Source: Nitrosomonas oligotropha
GTDB lineage: Bacteria > Pseudomonadota > Gammaproteobacteria > Burkholderiales > Nitrosomonadaceae
Reading direction: 5' to 3'
NCBI RefSeq assembly: GCF_009833085.1
Contig: NZ_QRBZ01000025.1
Span: 1 to 64,000, forward strand
DNA: 64,000 bases
A program made the position numbers and the translations under genes. Positions 19,968-30,255 of the stretch are shown piece by piece. Within the stretch, counting starts at the first letter, position 1, and the number at the start of each line of letters is the position of its first letter. The notes beneath the pieces were generated by a model that was given only the letters and a program-made list of their open reading frames with translations, was not told the DNA's origin and did no database searches.

Positions 19968-21704
19968 ATGAAATTTAAAATTCTATGCGTGTTATTGCTG
20001 TCCGGACTTACTGCCTGCGCGCAGCTTCCTTCCAACAAGGAGGCAGAAAAAACAGGGGAATCCGCCGATCCGGAAGAAGTCAGCCAGCTGAATTTACCCA
20101 AGCAGGAGCTGACCGCGCCCATTCTGTTTGATTTTTTAGTCGGTGAGACCGCATTGCAGCGCGGTAGCTTGGATATTGCCGTCAACCGCTATGTCAAGCT
20201 AGCCAAAACGACGCGCGATCCCCGTATCGCCAAGCGCGCAACGGAAATTTCCCTGCATGCCGGCAATCCCTTTGCGGCGGAACAAGCGGCCACGCTGTGG
20301 GTTGGGCTCGAGCCTGATTCCGTCGATGCGCGCCAAACCATCGCCGCGCTGCTGGTCAATCTTGGCAAGCTGGATGCCGCGCGGCCTCATCTCGAAAAAC
20401 TGCTGGCCACGGAAAAAGAAGGCGTCGGCCCTGCCTTCATGCAACTCAACCAATTGTTGTCACGCAATCCGGAAAAAACCGCGACACTGCAATTGATACA
20501 ACAGCTTTCGCAACCGTATAAGGATGTTCCGGAAGTCCATTTCGCCATTTCCCAGGCAGCATGGTTTGCCAATCAGCATCAGCTGGCATTGGACGAGATG
20601 CAGCGCGCGCTGGCTTTGCGCCCCGAATGGGAAGTCGCCGCCGTGCATAACGGCAGAATACTGCAACGCGTTTCCGCTGCCGATGCGAGCGAGTTCTACC
20701 GCGGTTATCTCGAAAAATATCCGGCATCCAATGAAGTCAGGGTGGCTTATACCCGGGTATTGATCGGTGCCAGCGAGATTGATCAGGCGCGCGAGCAAGT
20801 GCAATGGTTATTGGATAAAAATCCCGAAGACGCGGAAATTACCCTGGCAGCGGGATTATTGGCCACGGAGATGGGTGATTTTGATGTTACGGAAGCCAGT
20901 TTCAAAAAAGCGCTGACTCTGGGATACAAGGATACCAACGCGGTGTACTTCCACTTGGCGCAGATTTATGAGGAAACCAATCGCCCCGATTTAGCCATGG
21001 AAGCGTATCAGCAGGTAAAAAGCGGGGGACGTTATTTACCGGCGCAAATCCGTTACGCGGATTTATTGGCATTAAAAGGTCATTTGCAGGAAGCGCGCGC
21101 GCATCTGCAAAAACTGCCTGCCGCCAATGACCAGCAGGCCGCGCATTTGATATTGGCGGAAGCGCAGATTCTGCGCCGCTCCAAGGCTCACCAGGAAGTC
21201 TACGATTTGCTCGATGCCGGATTAAAGAAACTGCCGGATTATCCTGAGCTGCTTTATGATCGCGCCTTGGCAGCCGACAAGCTGGGCAAATTTAAAATCC
21301 TGGAGCAGGATTTGCGCAAACTGATCAAGCTGAAACCGGAAAATGCGCATGCTTATAATGCCTTGGGCTACAGCTTCGCTGAGCGCGGCATGCATTTACC
21401 GGAAGCGTTGAAATTGATCAGGAAAGCCGTTGAGCTTTCTCCGGAAGATCCCTATATTATGGATAGCCTGGGTTGGGTATACTACCGCATGGGAAATTTC
21501 GTGGAAGGATTGAATTTCCTGAATTTGGCATTCGCCGCCCGCCCCGATGCGGAAATTGCGGCGCACTTGGGTGAAGTGCTTTGGGTACAAGGCGCTAAAG
21601 ACGATGCCAAAAATATATGGCGTACCGCCTTGGAAAAAGATCCGGATAACGAAATCCTGCTGGAAACATTGCAACGTTTAACAAAAAAGAAAGCGATTGA
21701 TTAA
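19968..21704 (+). CDS. TPR-repeat lipoprotein
   Basis: A 578-residue protein with a lipoprotein leader (LLSGLTAC, lipidated Cys17), followed by ten or more tetratricopeptide-like helix pairs up to the C-terminus. Clear TPR units are NAHAYNALGYSFAERGMHLP, DPYIMDSLGWVYYRMGNFVE and the one after. It matches the tetratricopeptide protein that lies next to lolB-ispE in betaproteobacteria, where it is thought to act in envelope assembly. Here minCDE sits between it and lolB. No enzymatic domain is seen. Confidence 0.85.
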   Translation: MKFKILCVLLLSGLTACAQLPSNKEAEKTGESADPEEVSQLNLPKQELTAPILFDFLVGETALQRGSLDIAVNRYVKLAKTTRDPRIAKRATEISLHAGNPFAAEQAATLWVGLEPDSVDARQTIAALLVNLGKLDAARPHLEKLLATEKEGVGPAFMQLNQLLSRNPEKTATLQLIQQLSQPYKDVPEVHFAISQAAWFANQHQLALDEMQRALALRPEWEVAAVHNGRILQRVSAADASEFYRGYLEKYPASNEVRVAYTRVLIGASEIDQAREQVQWLLDKNPEDAEITLAAGLLATEMGDFDVTEASFKKALTLGYKDTNAVYFHLAQIYEETNRPDLAMEAYQQVKSGGRYLPAQIRYADLLALKGHLQEARAHLQKLPAANDQQAAHLILAEAQILRRSKAHQEVYDLLDAGLKKLPDYPELLYDRALAADKLGKFKILEQDLRKLIKLKPENAHAYNALGYSFAERGMHLPEALKLIRKAVELSPEDPYIMDSLGWVYYRMGNFVEGLNFLNLAFAARPDAEIAAHLGEVLWVQGAKDDAKNIWRTALEKDPDNEILLETLQRLTKKKAID

Positions 21705-21802
21705 ATCGGCTTTCATTGACGTGACCGGTACCTTTTCAAACATCATTAAACAGTGCTATTGATCCTTGCAATGAATCTCTGTGAGCCTGTCAAACCATTA
21801 AA

Positions 21803-22573
21803 ATGCTAAACACCACTCCAGCACTGGAATTCAAAAGCAGCACCTTTTTCGCGCCCATCCTGATTCTTTACACCAACGATCTGGCCGCAATCGAACAGAC
21901 ATTGCATGAAAAAATCAACCTGGCGCCGGAATTCTTCAAGGATTCTCCGCTGATTATCGATTTGCGCGAATTAAACAAGCAAAATCAGGATCTGGATTTC
22001 ACGCAGATCATCCAGCTGTTGCGCCGGGTCAGTTTTTTCCCGGTCGGTATCCGCGGCGGCAATGAGAACCAGAATAAACAAGCGCGCGCCTTATTCATTC
22101 CGATCGATACGGTGCGTGAGCAAGGCAGTTCCATCATCATTGGAGAACCGCAGAAACCGGAAGCGGTTCAACAACCCGCCGCGCAACTTGAAACAGTCGC
22201 GGTCAAGGAGCCATCCGTCCGGCCTGTTCCGATTCCGCCGGTTGCCGCAACGGCAACCTTAGTGACGCAGCCGATCCGCTCAGGACAACGAATTTACGCA
22301 GCCGGTGATTTGATCATTTTGTCGCAGGTGAGCGCGGGCGCCGAAATTATGGCCGAAGGCAATATACACGTCTATAATACGTTAAGAGGGCGCGCTTTGG
22401 CGGGCGTGCATGGCAATACAGCTGCCCGGATATTTTGTTTTGATTTACAGGCAGAGCTTATTTCCATCGCGGGCGATTATAAAACCAGCGAGGATTTGAA
22501 TAAGCAGACATACAATCATCCCGTGCAGATCTATTTGCAGAATCATGCGTTGATCATTAAAGAGATTGCTTAA
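21803..22573 (+). CDS. minC: Septum site-determining protein MinC
   Basis: A 256-residue inhibitor of FtsZ assembly. The N-terminal domain ([20 protein letters not shown] region) is joined by a proline-rich linker (about 115-150) to the C-terminal beta-helix that binds Min[40 protein letters not shown] is the conserved stretch (20 or fewer residues at a time: [20 protein letters not shown]). It heads a minC-minD-minE operon. Confidence 0.95.
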   Translation: MLNTTPALEFKSSTFFAPILILYTNDLAAIEQTLHEKINLAPEFFKDSPLIIDLRELNKQNQDLDFTQIIQLLRRVSFFPVGIRGGNENQNKQARALFIPIDTVREQGSSIIIGEPQKPEAVQQPAAQLETVAVKEPSVRPVPIPPVAATATLVTQPIRSGQRIYAAGDLIILSQVSAGAEIMAEGNIHVYNTLRGRALAGVHGNTAARIFCFDLQAELISIAGDYKTSEDLNKQTYNHPVQIYLQNHALIIKEIA

Positions 22574-22590
22574 GACCAAACAGCAAAGGA

Positions 22591-23410
22591 GGCTCAATTG
22601 GCAAGAATTATAGTCGTGACATCAGGCAAGGGCGGCGTTGGTAAAACAACCACAAGCGCGGCAATCGCCATGGGGCTGGCGAAAAAAGGGCATAAAACAG
22701 CGGTCATCGATTTTGATGTGGGCCTGCGGAACTTGGATTTGATTCTTGGTTGCGAACGCCGGGTGGTCTATGATTTTATCAATGTGATCAATGGCGAAGC
22801 CAGTCTCAATCAAGCGCTCATCCGCGATAAGAACTGCAATCTGCTGTATATCCTGCCGGCATCGCAAACACGCGACAAAGACGCGCTGACACAGGAAGGC
22901 GTGGGCAAGGTTTTAGACGAATTATCCAAGGATTTTGAGTACATTGTGTGCGACTCTCCCGCCGGTATCGAGAAAGGCGCCAATCTGGCGCTTTATTTTG
23001 CCGACGATGCCTTTGTCGTGACCAACCCGGAAATTTCTTCCGTCCGCGATTCGGATCGCATGCTGGGGATTCTCTCCAGTAAATCCCGCCGGGCCGAAAG
23101 AAATGAAGAGCCCATTAAAGAGTATTTGTTACTGACCCGGTATGATGCCGACAGGGTTAAGCTGGGTGAAATGCTGAGTCTGGAGGATGTGCAGGAAATC
23201 CTGTCGCTGGAGTTGTTGGGCATTATTCCCGAATCGAAATCGGTTCTATCCGCATCAAACGCAGGCATGCCGGTCATACTCGATGAGAAGAGTGAAGCCG
23301 GTCAGGCATACGCCGATGTCGTTGCGCGTTACTTGGGAGAAAAGCTGCCGCATCGGTTTATCGATGGTAAACAAGGGTTTCTCAGAAGGCTATTCGGAGG
23401 AAGAAAATGA
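22591..23410 (+). CDS. minD: Septum site-determining ATPase MinD (TTG start)
   Basis: A 270-residue membrane-associated ATPase that recruits MinC and oscillates under MinE. Translation starts at TTG 22598, supported by a very strong AAAGGAGG ribosome site (22585-22592) and by the family N-terminus ARIIVVTSGKGGVGKTTT. The deviant Walker A has Lys11 and Lys16. The C-terminal amphipathic membrane-targeting helix (FLRRLFGGRK) is present. Its stop overlaps the minE start by four bases. Confidence 0.96.
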
Positions 23411-23685
23411 GTTTACTGGACTATTTCAGATCATCCAAACCTAAAACCGCTTCGCTGGCGAAAGAACGATTACAGATTCTGGTTGCGCATGAACGCAGCT
23501 ACCGTAATCAACCTTCGTACCTGCCACAATTGCAGAAAGAACTGCTAGAGGTTATCCGGAAGTACGTGAACGTCGATCAGGATGCGATATCGGTTAACTT
23601 TGAACAAGACGAGAATCAGGAAACACTGGAGCTCAATATCGTATTGCCTGATTTTCAGCAAACGAACAAGACGATCAATAGTTAA
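23407..23685 (+). CDS. minE: Cell division topological specificity factor MinE
   Basis: A 92-residue MinE. The N-terminal amphipathic and MinD-contact segment (LLDYFRSSKPKTASLAKERL) is followed by the beta-strand and helix dimer core (LQILVAHERSY, then LPQLQKELLEVIRKYV). It stimulates the MinD ATPase and places the division ring at mid-cell. It overlaps minD (ATGA). Confidence 0.95.
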   Translation: MSLLDYFRSSKPKTASLAKERLQILVAHERSYRNQPSYLPQLQKELLEVIRKYVNVDQDAISVNFEQDENQETLELNIVLPDFQQTNKTINS

Positions 23686-23705
23686 CAAAGCACACTCCAT
23701 ATCCG

Positions 23706-24395
23706 TTGGTAATTGCGCAATTGATATCTGCCCGTTTTTATATTGAATTACCAGCAAGCAAGTTCAGAATTCAGCCGTGGAAAATTATTCTGGGAATTCT
23801 GGCTAGTTGTATTTTTCCGCTATTCTCCGGCTGTCAGCTATTGCCCGTTCAAACGCAACCCGAAGCGGCCGTAACGACCATCCAGACAGAGCCTGTTGCG
23901 GGTGCGCATAACGCGGTCGCTCCTGATTTCAACATCCTGGGCAGAATCGCGATTCAAGACGAGAATCAAAGTTTTTCCGGCAGCTTCCGCTGGCAGCATC
24001 TGGCCGCCAGCGACGAAATTTTGTTATTCACACCGCTAGGCCAAGCGGTGGCGGAAATTTCCAAAGATCACGAAGGCGTGCGGCTGATCACTTCTAAATT
24101 GGAAGCTTTTTATGCCAACGATGTGGAAAGTTTGACGGAAGAAATTCTCGGCTGGCGCTTGCCGCTCAATGGTTTGCAGTACTGGATACAGGGCATGCAC
24201 TCGCCCGCAAACGCGTCACAAAAGGATTTCGATCATAAAAATCAGATTATCGCGATCCGGCAAGATGGCTGGCACATTCACTATCAAGGCTTCACGGCGG
24301 CACAACCCAACGCCGCAGCGCTTCCCCGGGTGCTGAATTTAGTCTACCAGAAACTGAAAATCCGCCTGGTTGTCGATGACTGGAAAGTTGAATAA
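23706..24395 (+). CDS. lolB: Outer-membrane lipoprotein localisation protein LolB
   Basis: A LolB-like lipoprotein that accepts lipoproteins from LolA and inserts them in the outer membrane. The lipobox FSGC follows a hydrophobic helix (KIILGILASCIFPLFSG). The mature part has LolB strands: FNILGRIAIQDENQSFSGSF, the FTPLGQAVAEI strand, and WRLPLNGLQYWIQG. No ATG precedes the lipobox in frame, so it must start at TTG 23706 or TTG 23721, and the leader is longer than usual. It lies 41 bp upstream of ispE, as in other betaproteobacteria. Confidence 0.88.
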   Translation: MVIAQLISARFYIELPASKFRIQPWKIILGILASCIFPLFSGCQLLPVQTQPEAAVTTIQTEPVAGAHNAVAPDFNILGRIAIQDENQSFSGSFRWQHLAASDEILLFTPLGQAVAEISKDHEGVRLITSKLEAFYANDVESLTEEILGWRLPLNGLQYWIQGMHSPANASQKDFDHKNQIIAIRQDGWHIHYQGFTAAQPNAAALPRVLNLVYQKLKIRLVVDDWKVE

Positions 24396-24436
24396 CCGTT
24401 TCTGTCATTAAAGCATAAGCGCTCAATCCCATTTTT

Positions 24437-25276
24437 ATGTTCACATTCCCCGCTCCTGCCAAGCTGAATCTTTTTCTACATGTCGTTGGCCGTAGACCGG
24501 ATGGTTATCATTTGCTGCAAACCGTGTTCAGGTTTATTGATTTTTCCGATCAAATCAGTTTCAAGTTACGCGATGACGGTGTCATCAAACTGCACAATCC
24601 GATTGCCGGAGTACCGGAAGAAAAAGATTTGTGCGTCCGCGCCGCCAAACTGCTGCAACAGCAAACTGGAACCACACAGGGTGTGGATATCTTTTTGCAA
24701 AAACAGATCCCGATGGGCGGCGGCTTGGGCGGCGGGAGTTCCGATGCCGCCACCACACTGCTGGCACTGAATCACTTGTGGAAAGTGAATGTAAACCCGG
24801 AGCAATTGCTCGAATTAGGACTTCAACTGGGCGCCGATGTGCCGGTATTTATTTTTGGGCAAAATGCCTTCGCTGAAGGTGTCGGTGAAAAACTCGCCGC
24901 CATTGAACTGCCACCGGCATGGTATCTGGTTCTTGTGCCACCGGTGCAAGTATCGACCGCAGAGATTTTTACCAGTAAGGAATTGACACGCAACACGATA
25001 CCCATCACAATACCGCCCTTTTCTGTCTGGCAAGGGCATAACGATTTAGAATTAGTCGTTTGCCGGGCATATCCTGAAGTGGCAAGATGCTTGGAGTGGC
25101 TAAAGCGGCTAGAAAATACTACAATAGCGGCGATGAGCGGTTCGGGCGCTTGTGTGTTCGCAGAATTTGCCACGGAACAAGCAGCACGGGCTGCATTTGA
25201 ACAGATTCCAGACGATATGAAAGGGTTTGTCGCAAAAGGATTGGATTGTCATCCGATGCACAAAACCTTGAACTAA
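24437..25276 (+). CDS. ispE: 4-diphosphocytidyl-2-C-methyl-D-erythritol kinase
   Basis: A 279-residue GHMP kinase of the non-mevalonate isoprenoid pathway. It begins FPAPAKLNLFLHVVGRRPDG and has the ATP-binding glycine loop PMGGGLGGGSSDAATTL near residues 92-107. The C-terminal motif is TIAAMSGSGACVFAEF. The pathway enzyme dxr and the prenyl transferase uppS are also in this window. tRNA-Gln follows immediately. Confidence 0.96.
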   Translation: MFTFPAPAKLNLFLHVVGRRPDGYHLLQTVFRFIDFSDQISFKLRDDGVIKLHNPIAGVPEEKDLCVRAAKLLQQQTGTTQGVDIFLQKQIPMGGGLGGGSSDAATTLLALNHLWKVNVNPEQLLELGLQLGADVPVFIFGQNAFAEGVGEKLAAIELPPAWYLVLVPPVQVSTAEIFTSKELTRNTIPITIPPFSVWQGHNDLELVVCRAYPEVARCLEWLKRLENTTIAAMSGSGACVFAEFATEQAARAAFEQIPDDMKGFVAKGLDCHPMHKTLN

Positions 25277-25282
25277 GAATTT

Positions 25283-25357
25283 AGGGGAGTCGCCAAGTGG
25301 TAAGGCACCGGATTTTGATTCCGGCATTCGTAGGTTCGATCCCTACCTCCCCTGCCA
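25283..25357 (+). tRNA. tRNA-Gln (anticodon TTG)
   Basis: A 75-base tRNA with a perfect seven-pair acceptor stem (AGGGGAG with CTCCCCT), an anticodon stem CCGGA/TCCGG around the loop TTTTGAT (anticodon TTG, reads CAA), a T-arm GTAGG-TTCGATC-CCTAC and an encoded CCA end. The ispE, tRNA-Gln, prs order is the standard one in beta- and gammaproteobacteria. Confidence 0.97.
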
Positions 25358-25511
25358 GTATTTGGCTTGGTAGTAACTCCGGAGAGGAGACTATTTCATT
25401 CATTCTGATTGAGAATGAATGCGGAATAAAACAAAACTGTGATCATCACAGCTGCTATTTAACCAGAGAAACCTTTACTCCCTTACCAGCTAGCTAGCGC
25501 AAAGAAATATA

Positions 25512-26462
25512 ATGGCTTATGACAGTTTGATGGTCTTTACCGGAACTGCGAATCCCAAATTGGCGGAGGATGCTGTGAAGCATCTCAATATCCATCTGGG
25601 GCGCGCTACTGTCGGACGCTTCAGCGACGGTGAAGTCATGGTGGAAATTCTGGAGAATGTGCGCGGCAAGGATGTGTTTGTATTGCAATCCACCTGCGCG
25701 CCCACCAATGATAGCCTGATGGAGATAATGGTCATGGTGGATGCGTTGAAACGCGCATCGGCCAGCCGTATTACCGCAGCAATCCCCTATTTCGGTTACG
25801 CCCGTCAGGATAGACGGCCGCGCTCGGCGCGCGTGCCGATTACCGCCAAAGTGGTTGCCAATATGCTGACTACCGTCGGTATTGACCGGCTGCTCACGAT
25901 GGATTTGCATTCGGATCAAATCCAGGGTTTTTTCGATATCCCGGTTGATAATATTTATGGCATGCCCATTTTGCTCGGCGATATCTGGAAACATAATTAC
26001 CAGAATTTAATCGTGGTATCGCCGGATGTCGGCGGCGTTGTCCGCGCCCGCCATCTGGCAAAGCGCCTGGAATGCGATCTGGCCATCATCGACAAACGCC
26101 GCCCAAAACCCAACGAAGCAAAAGTCATGAACATCATCGGTGAAGTCAAAGACCGAACCTGTGTGATTATCGATGACATGGTGGATACCGCCAATACGCT
26201 GTGCCAGGCAGCCAATGCGTTAAAAGAGCACGGCGCGAAAGCCGTGATAGCGTATTCCACGCACGCGGTATTATCCGGTAATGCGGTGGACCGCATCCGG
26301 AATTCGGCGCTGGATAAGCTTGTGGTGACCGATACCATACCATTGCGCGAAGACGCGCTGGCGTGCGATCGCATTTGCCAGCTGAGCATCGCCAACCTGC
26401 TGGCGGAAACCATGTTACGCATCAGCAATGAAAGCTCTTTAAGCTCATTATTCATGGAATAG
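25512..26462 (+). CDS. prs: Ribose-phosphate pyrophosphokinase
   Basis: A 316-residue PRPP synthase that makes 5-phosphoribosyl diphosphate for nucleotide, His, Trp and NAD synthesis. It has the N-terminal [17 protein letters not shown], the flexible-loop region [20 protein letters not shown], and the PRPP-binding loop [13 protein letters not shown]. Length and motifs are those of bacterial class I enzymes. It is followed by rplY. Confidence 0.97.
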   Translation: MAYDSLMVFTGTANPKLAEDAVKHLNIHLGRATVGRFSDGEVMVEILENVRGKDVFVLQSTCAPTNDSLMEIMVMVDALKRASASRITAAIPYFGYARQDRRPRSARVPITAKVVANMLTTVGIDRLLTMDLHSDQIQGFFDIPVDNIYGMPILLGDIWKHNYQNLIVVSPDVGGVVRARHLAKRLECDLAIIDKRRPKPNEAKVMNIIGEVKDRTCVIIDDMVDTANTLCQAANALKEHGAKAVIAYSTHAVLSGNAVDRIRNSALDKLVVTDTIPLREDALACDRICQLSIANLLAETMLRISNESSLSSLFME

Positions 26463-26522
26463 ATTACGTTTTTTTAACCGGTTTGTTTGGTCGCGAACAA
26501 ACCATCTTTATGGAGTATCACA

Positions 26523-27143
26523 ATGAAAATAGAAATCAGCGCTGATAAGCGCACGTTGCAGGGAAAGGGTGCGAGCCGCCGCCTGCGTGGTTCCGGTAAA
26601 GTACCGGCAATCATTTATGGTGGTGATCAAGCAGCCCAATCGATTGAGATGGATCACAACGATCTGTATCACAAACTCAAGCTGGAAGCTTTTCACGCCT
26701 CCGTACTGTCGTTAAGTGTCGCAGGAAAAAAAGAACCTGTACTGCTGCGCGATATCCAGATGCATCCTTTCAAACAACAAGTACTGCACGTGGACTTTCA
26801 ACGCGTCGACAAGAATAAGAAAATACACATGAAAGTGCCGTTGCACTTTATCAATGCCGAAGCTGCACCGGGTGTGAAAACCTCCGGCGGTATTGTTTCT
26901 CATATCTTGACGGAAGTGGACATCAGCTGTCTGCCTGATGATCTGCCTGAATTTATTTCAGTTGATCTGGCCGAACTCACTGCAGGGCACACGCTGCATT
27001 TGAGTGATCTGGTCATGCCTAAAGGTGTAGAAACCGTGGCGCTGGGCAAAGGTGAAAATCTGCCGGTAGCCACAATCGTCATTCCTCGCTCGGTATTGTC
27101 CGAAGAAGCCGGTGCTGAGGGTGCGGGCGCTGAGAAAAAGTAA
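26523..27143 (+). CDS. rplY: 50S ribosomal protein L25/general stress protein Ctc
   Basis: A 206-residue long form of L25 (Ctc type), which binds 5S rRNA with its N-terminal domain ([20 protein letters not shown]). A second beta-barrel domain follows, and a Gly/Ala/Glu-rich tail ends the protein. I place the start at ATG 26523 ([16 protein letters not shown]), seven bases after GGAG, not at the upstream in-frame codon at 26487. A strong terminator follows at 27183. Confidence 0.95.
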   Translation: MKIEISADKRTLQGKGASRRLRGSGKVPAIIYGGDQAAQSIEMDHNDLYHKLKLEAFHASVLSLSVAGKKEPVLLRDIQMHPFKQQVLHVDFQRVDKNKKIHMKVPLHFINAEAAPGVKTSGGIVSHILTEVDISCLPDDLPEFISVDLAELTAGHTLHLSDLVMPKGVETVALGKGENLPVATIVIPRSVLSEEAGAEGAGAEKK

Positions 27144-27182
27144 GCTGAGTGACAACACACTGAGCTGTTCTGGAAATTGGAC

Positions 27183-27222
27183 AAATCTGCCGGGGTTGCA
27201 ATATACACCGGCAGATTTTTCG
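27183..27222 (+). terminator. Rho-independent terminator after rplY
   Basis: An 11-pair stem (AAATCTGCCGG at 27183-27193 with CCGGCAGATTT at 27208-27218) is followed by T bases. It lies 40 bases past the rplY stop and ends the prs-rplY unit before pth. Confidence 0.9.
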
Positions 27223-27279
27223 TTTCTGGGCATGCTCTCAGCAACCCGATAAATTCTCACAGAAGCCTGACATCATTTC

Positions 27280-27849
27280 ATGAAACTTGTCGTCGGATTG
27301 GGTAATCCCGGCAGAGAGTACGCCGGAACGCGCCATAATGCCGGTTTTGAGTGGGTTGACCGGTTAGCGCATACGCTGCACGCCACGCTAAGACCGGAAG
27401 CCCGGTTTCATGGGCTGTGCGCGCAGGTGCGGGAGAAAGATAGCGACTTGTGGCTGCTGGAACCGCAAACCTTCATGAATCGAAGTGGGCAGTCGGTCGC
27501 GGCACTGTGTCAGTTTTACAAAATCCTGCCGGATCAAATCATCGTGGTGCACGATGAGCTGGATTTACTCCCGGGCATCGCCAAACTGAAAAAAGGCGGC
27601 GGTTTAGGCGGGCATAACGGTCTCAAGGATATCGCCGCCAAATTGGGCACGCAGGATTTCTGGCGGCTGCGCATCGGCATCGGTCATCCGGGCGACCGCA
27701 ACGCCGTGGTCGGCTATGTGTTGCATCCACCGAGAAAAGAAGAAGCGCCGCTGATCGATGAAGCCATTCAAAAAAGCCTGGAAGTCTGGCCGCTCATCGC
27801 GCAAGGCGCTTGTGAAGCGGCGATGTTGAAACTGCACACCAAAGCATAA
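27280..27849 (+). CDS. pth: Peptidyl-tRNA hydrolase
   Basis: A 189-residue enzyme that recycles tRNA from peptidyl-tRNA. It has the motif [18 protein letters not shown] with the catalytic His in TRHNAG, then [10 protein letters not shown] and HDELDLLPG, and [12 protein letters not shown]. All known active-site residues are visible. Position between rplY and ychF is standard. Confidence 0.97.
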   Translation: MKLVVGLGNPGREYAGTRHNAGFEWVDRLAHTLHATLRPEARFHGLCAQVREKDSDLWLLEPQTFMNRSGQSVAALCQFYKILPDQIIVVHDELDLLPGIAKLKKGGGLGGHNGLKDIAAKLGTQDFWRLRIGIGHPGDRNAVVGYVLHPPRKEEAPLIDEAIQKSLEVWPLIAQGACEAAMLKLHTKA

Positions 27850-27905
27850 ATTCCAGCAATAATTCATCACATTGTTATTTAACCCTTTTTAATGAGAAAC
27901 CGGTC

Positions 27906-28997
27906 ATGAGTCTGAAATGTGGAATCGTGGGTCTACCCAATGTCGGCAAATCCACCTTGTTTAATGCTTTGACCAAAGCAGGCATCGCGGCGGAAAACTA
28001 TCCTTTTTGCACTATCGATCCGAATGTCGGCATTGTCGAAGTACCTGATCCGCGCCTGCAAAAACTCAGCGGCATCGTCAAGCCGCAAAAAATACAACCG
28101 GCCATCGTCGAATTCGTCGATATCGCCGGACTGGTCGCAGGCGCATCCAAAGGCGAAGGACTGGGCAACAAATTCCTCGCCAACATCCGCGAGACCGACG
28201 GCATCGTCAACATGGTGCGCTGTTTCAACGATGACAACGTCGTGCACGTTGCCGGTAAAGTCGACCCGGTCTCCGATATCGAAGTGATCCAAACGGAATT
28301 ATCCCTGGCCGATCTCGCCACGGTGGAAAAAGCGCTGCTGCGCGAATCCAAGGTGGCCAAATCCGGCAACAAGGATGCAATCAAATTGTGCGCCTTGCTG
28401 GAACAAGTGCAAGCGCATCTTGATCAGGGCAAACCCGCCAGAACAATGGACTTGGATAAAGAGCAAAAACTCTTATTGCAGCCGCTGTGTTTATTGACCG
28501 CCAAACCGGCGATTTACGTCGCCAATGTCGACGACCACGGCTTTGAAAACAACCCGCTGCTCACCCGCGTGCAAGAATACGCCGCCCAGGAAGGTGCACC
28601 GGTCGTCGCCATCTGCGCCGCTCTTGAAGCGGAAATCGCGGAACTGTCCGACGAAGACAAAAAAATCTTCCTAGCCGACCTGAACCTCGAAGAACCCGGC
28701 CTCAACCGCCTGGTGCGCGCAGGCTATGAACTGCTCGGACTGCAAACCTACTTCACCGCCGGCGTCAAAGAAGTCCGCGCCTGGACCATCCACAAAGGCG
28801 ACACCGCCCCGCAAGCAGCCGGTGTCATCCACACCGATTTTGAAAAAGGCTTCATCCGCGCCGAAGTCATCAGCTACGACGACTTCATCGCCTACAACGG
28901 CGAACAAGGCGCCAAAGAAGCCGGCAAAATGCGCCTCGAAGGCAAGGAATATGTCGTCAAGGATGGCGATGTGATGCATTTCCGTTTCAACGTCTGA
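27906..28997 (+). CDS. ychF: OBG-type ATPase/GTPase YchF
   Basis: A 363-residue P-loop protein ([17 protein letters not shown]) with the NxxE-type specificity region that favours ATP, a coiled-coil insertion and a C-terminal TGS domain ([20 protein letters not shown] region). It binds ribosomes and is linked to stress responses. It is the last core gene before the accessory island. Confidence 0.96.
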   Translation: MSLKCGIVGLPNVGKSTLFNALTKAGIAAENYPFCTIDPNVGIVEVPDPRLQKLSGIVKPQKIQPAIVEFVDIAGLVAGASKGEGLGNKFLANIRETDGIVNMVRCFNDDNVVHVAGKVDPVSDIEVIQTELSLADLATVEKALLRESKVAKSGNKDAIKLCALLEQVQAHLDQGKPARTMDLDKEQKLLLQPLCLLTAKPAIYVANVDDHGFENNPLLTRVQEYAAQEGAPVVAICAALEAEIAELSDEDKKIFLADLNLEEPGLNRLVRAGYELLGLQTYFTAGVKEVRAWTIHKGDTAPQAAGVIHTDFEKGFIRAEVISYDDFIAYNGEQGAKEAGKMRLEGKEYVVKDGDVMHFRFNV

Positions 28998-29000
28998 TTG

Positions 29001-29060
29001 ATATGTCGCAAAAAATGAAAATTTGCGACATATTGAATTGACCTGTCGCTGTGGGCGACA
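29001..29060. repeat. Cluster of inverted repeats with TGTCGC/GCGACA cores
   Basis: Two adjacent hairpins lie just after the ychF stop. The first pairs 12 bases (29001-29012 with 29022-29033) across a nine-base loop. The second pairs TGTCGC (29044-29049) with GCGACA (29055-29060). Both share the TGTCGC core, giving four copies in 57 bp. No T run follows, so an ordinary terminator is not supported. They mark the boundary between core genes and the defence island. Confidence 0.6.
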
Positions 29061-29124
29061 CAAACTGACAATGCGTTGCTAAGATACAAAAATTAAGCCC
29101 TATCCACCCGGCACTCAAAGGTAT

Positions 29125-30222
29125 TCATTTTTTCCCTGAATTAGGTTTCGTTCTGCTGGATTTCGGATTTCCATCCATCAGAGTTTTGGTTGCTTTCAAC
29201 ACTCGATCAAAATCGGATTCGATCTTCTGTGTCCGGTTAAATTCCGCGTATTCGGATAAAGCCTTCTGATCAGCCTGCATCTTGCTTACACGGCCTTTAT
29301 GTGTCAGCACTTCAAATTCATTAAAGCTTAAAAACTTGTCTACACTTTCGGTCATATCGGCCATGCTCATTTGAAGCCGGTTTTCAATGATGTTTTCGAT
29401 ATAGTCGAAAAAACTGGAAATGGTACGTTCTAATCGCTTGATTTCCGGTTCGGTCAAATAGTTCTTAGCGACCGTTACATCTGAGGCGAGGATACGGCCA
29501 TGAGGTGCATTTTTCCAAGTAAGTAAGCCCATGTGAGGAGCAGCGCGATCAGCTTTCTGCAGAATGATCTCGGCTGCGGTCTGACCGGTAATGGCGTAGT
29601 GAAACTTGTTTTGCACCATGGCATAGAAGTTTTGCGTGATGTCCGATTTTGGATCGTAATCAATACTGCATTCGGCAAAGATATCAGTGATTTGCTGATA
29701 GATACGCCGCTCGCTGGCCCGGATAGAGCGGACCCGCTCGAGCAATTCTTGGAAATAATCTTCGCCGAAAACCCGCTTTCCCTGCTTTAACCGCTCATCA
29801 TCCAGCACAAAGCCTTTACGAATATATTCTTTGAGGATCTGGGTTGCCCAGATGCGAAACTGGGTAGCGCGCTTGGAGCTCACACGATAGCCAACGGCAA
29901 TAATGGCGTCAAGGCTGTAGTGTTTGAGCGTGCGCCGGACGGCCCGCCCACCCTCATTCTGAACTACCGAGAAATCCTCGGTAGTTGCCGATTCCTCCAG
30001 CTCGCCCTCAGCAAATATATTCTTAAGGTGTAAGTTGATATTGTCCGCGCTAGTCTGGAACAAATCGGCCATAAGGCGCTGGGTTAACCAAAGAGATTCA
30101 GCGTGGATGAGCACTCGTACATGTACATTTTCATCATCACCGGAATAAAGCAGAAAAGGAATCTCGGCACCTTCTGTGACCATGATGGGTTGTTTCTCTG
30201 CTGGAATCTTTTTTTCATTCAT
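29125..30222 (-). CDS. RhuM-family protein (virulence RhuM-like)
   Basis: A 365-residue soluble protein of the RhuM family. It has the N-terminal domain with LWLTQRLMADLFQTSADNIN, a winged-helix-like region, then the hallmark RTLKHYSLDAIIAVGYRVSS and FRIWATQILKEYIRKGFVLD segments. The molecular function is not known; RhuM genes are common inside type I restriction loci. I chose ATG 30222 (MNEKKIPAEK), which has GAGGAAG just upstream, over the upstream codon at 30249. It is the last gene of the hsd operon, 34 bp behind the HNH gene. Confidence 0.85.
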   Translation of the reverse strand: MNEKKIPAEKQPIMVTEGAEIPFLLYSGDDENVHVRVLIHAESLWLTQRLMADLFQTSADNINLHLKNIFAEGELEESATTEDFSVVQNEGGRAVRRTLKHYSLDAIIAVGYRVSSKRATQFRIWATQILKEYIRKGFVLDDERLKQGKRVFGEDYFQELLERVRSIRASERRIYQQITDIFAECSIDYDPKSDITQNFYAMVQNKFHYAITGQTAAEIILQKADRAAPHMGLLTWKNAPHGRILASDVTVAKNYLTEPEIKRLERTISSFFDYIENIIENRLQMSMADMTESVDKFLSFNEFEVLTHKGRVSKMQADQKALSEYAEFNRTQKIESDFDRVLKATKTLMDGNPKSSRTKPNSGKK

Positions 30223-30255
30223 ATACTTCCTCAGAATATACTTGTTCAATGCCGG

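Noticed and set aside
29001-29033. Rho-independent terminator after ychF
   Set aside because: The stem is strong, but no T run follows on either strand, so it is kept only as a repeat.
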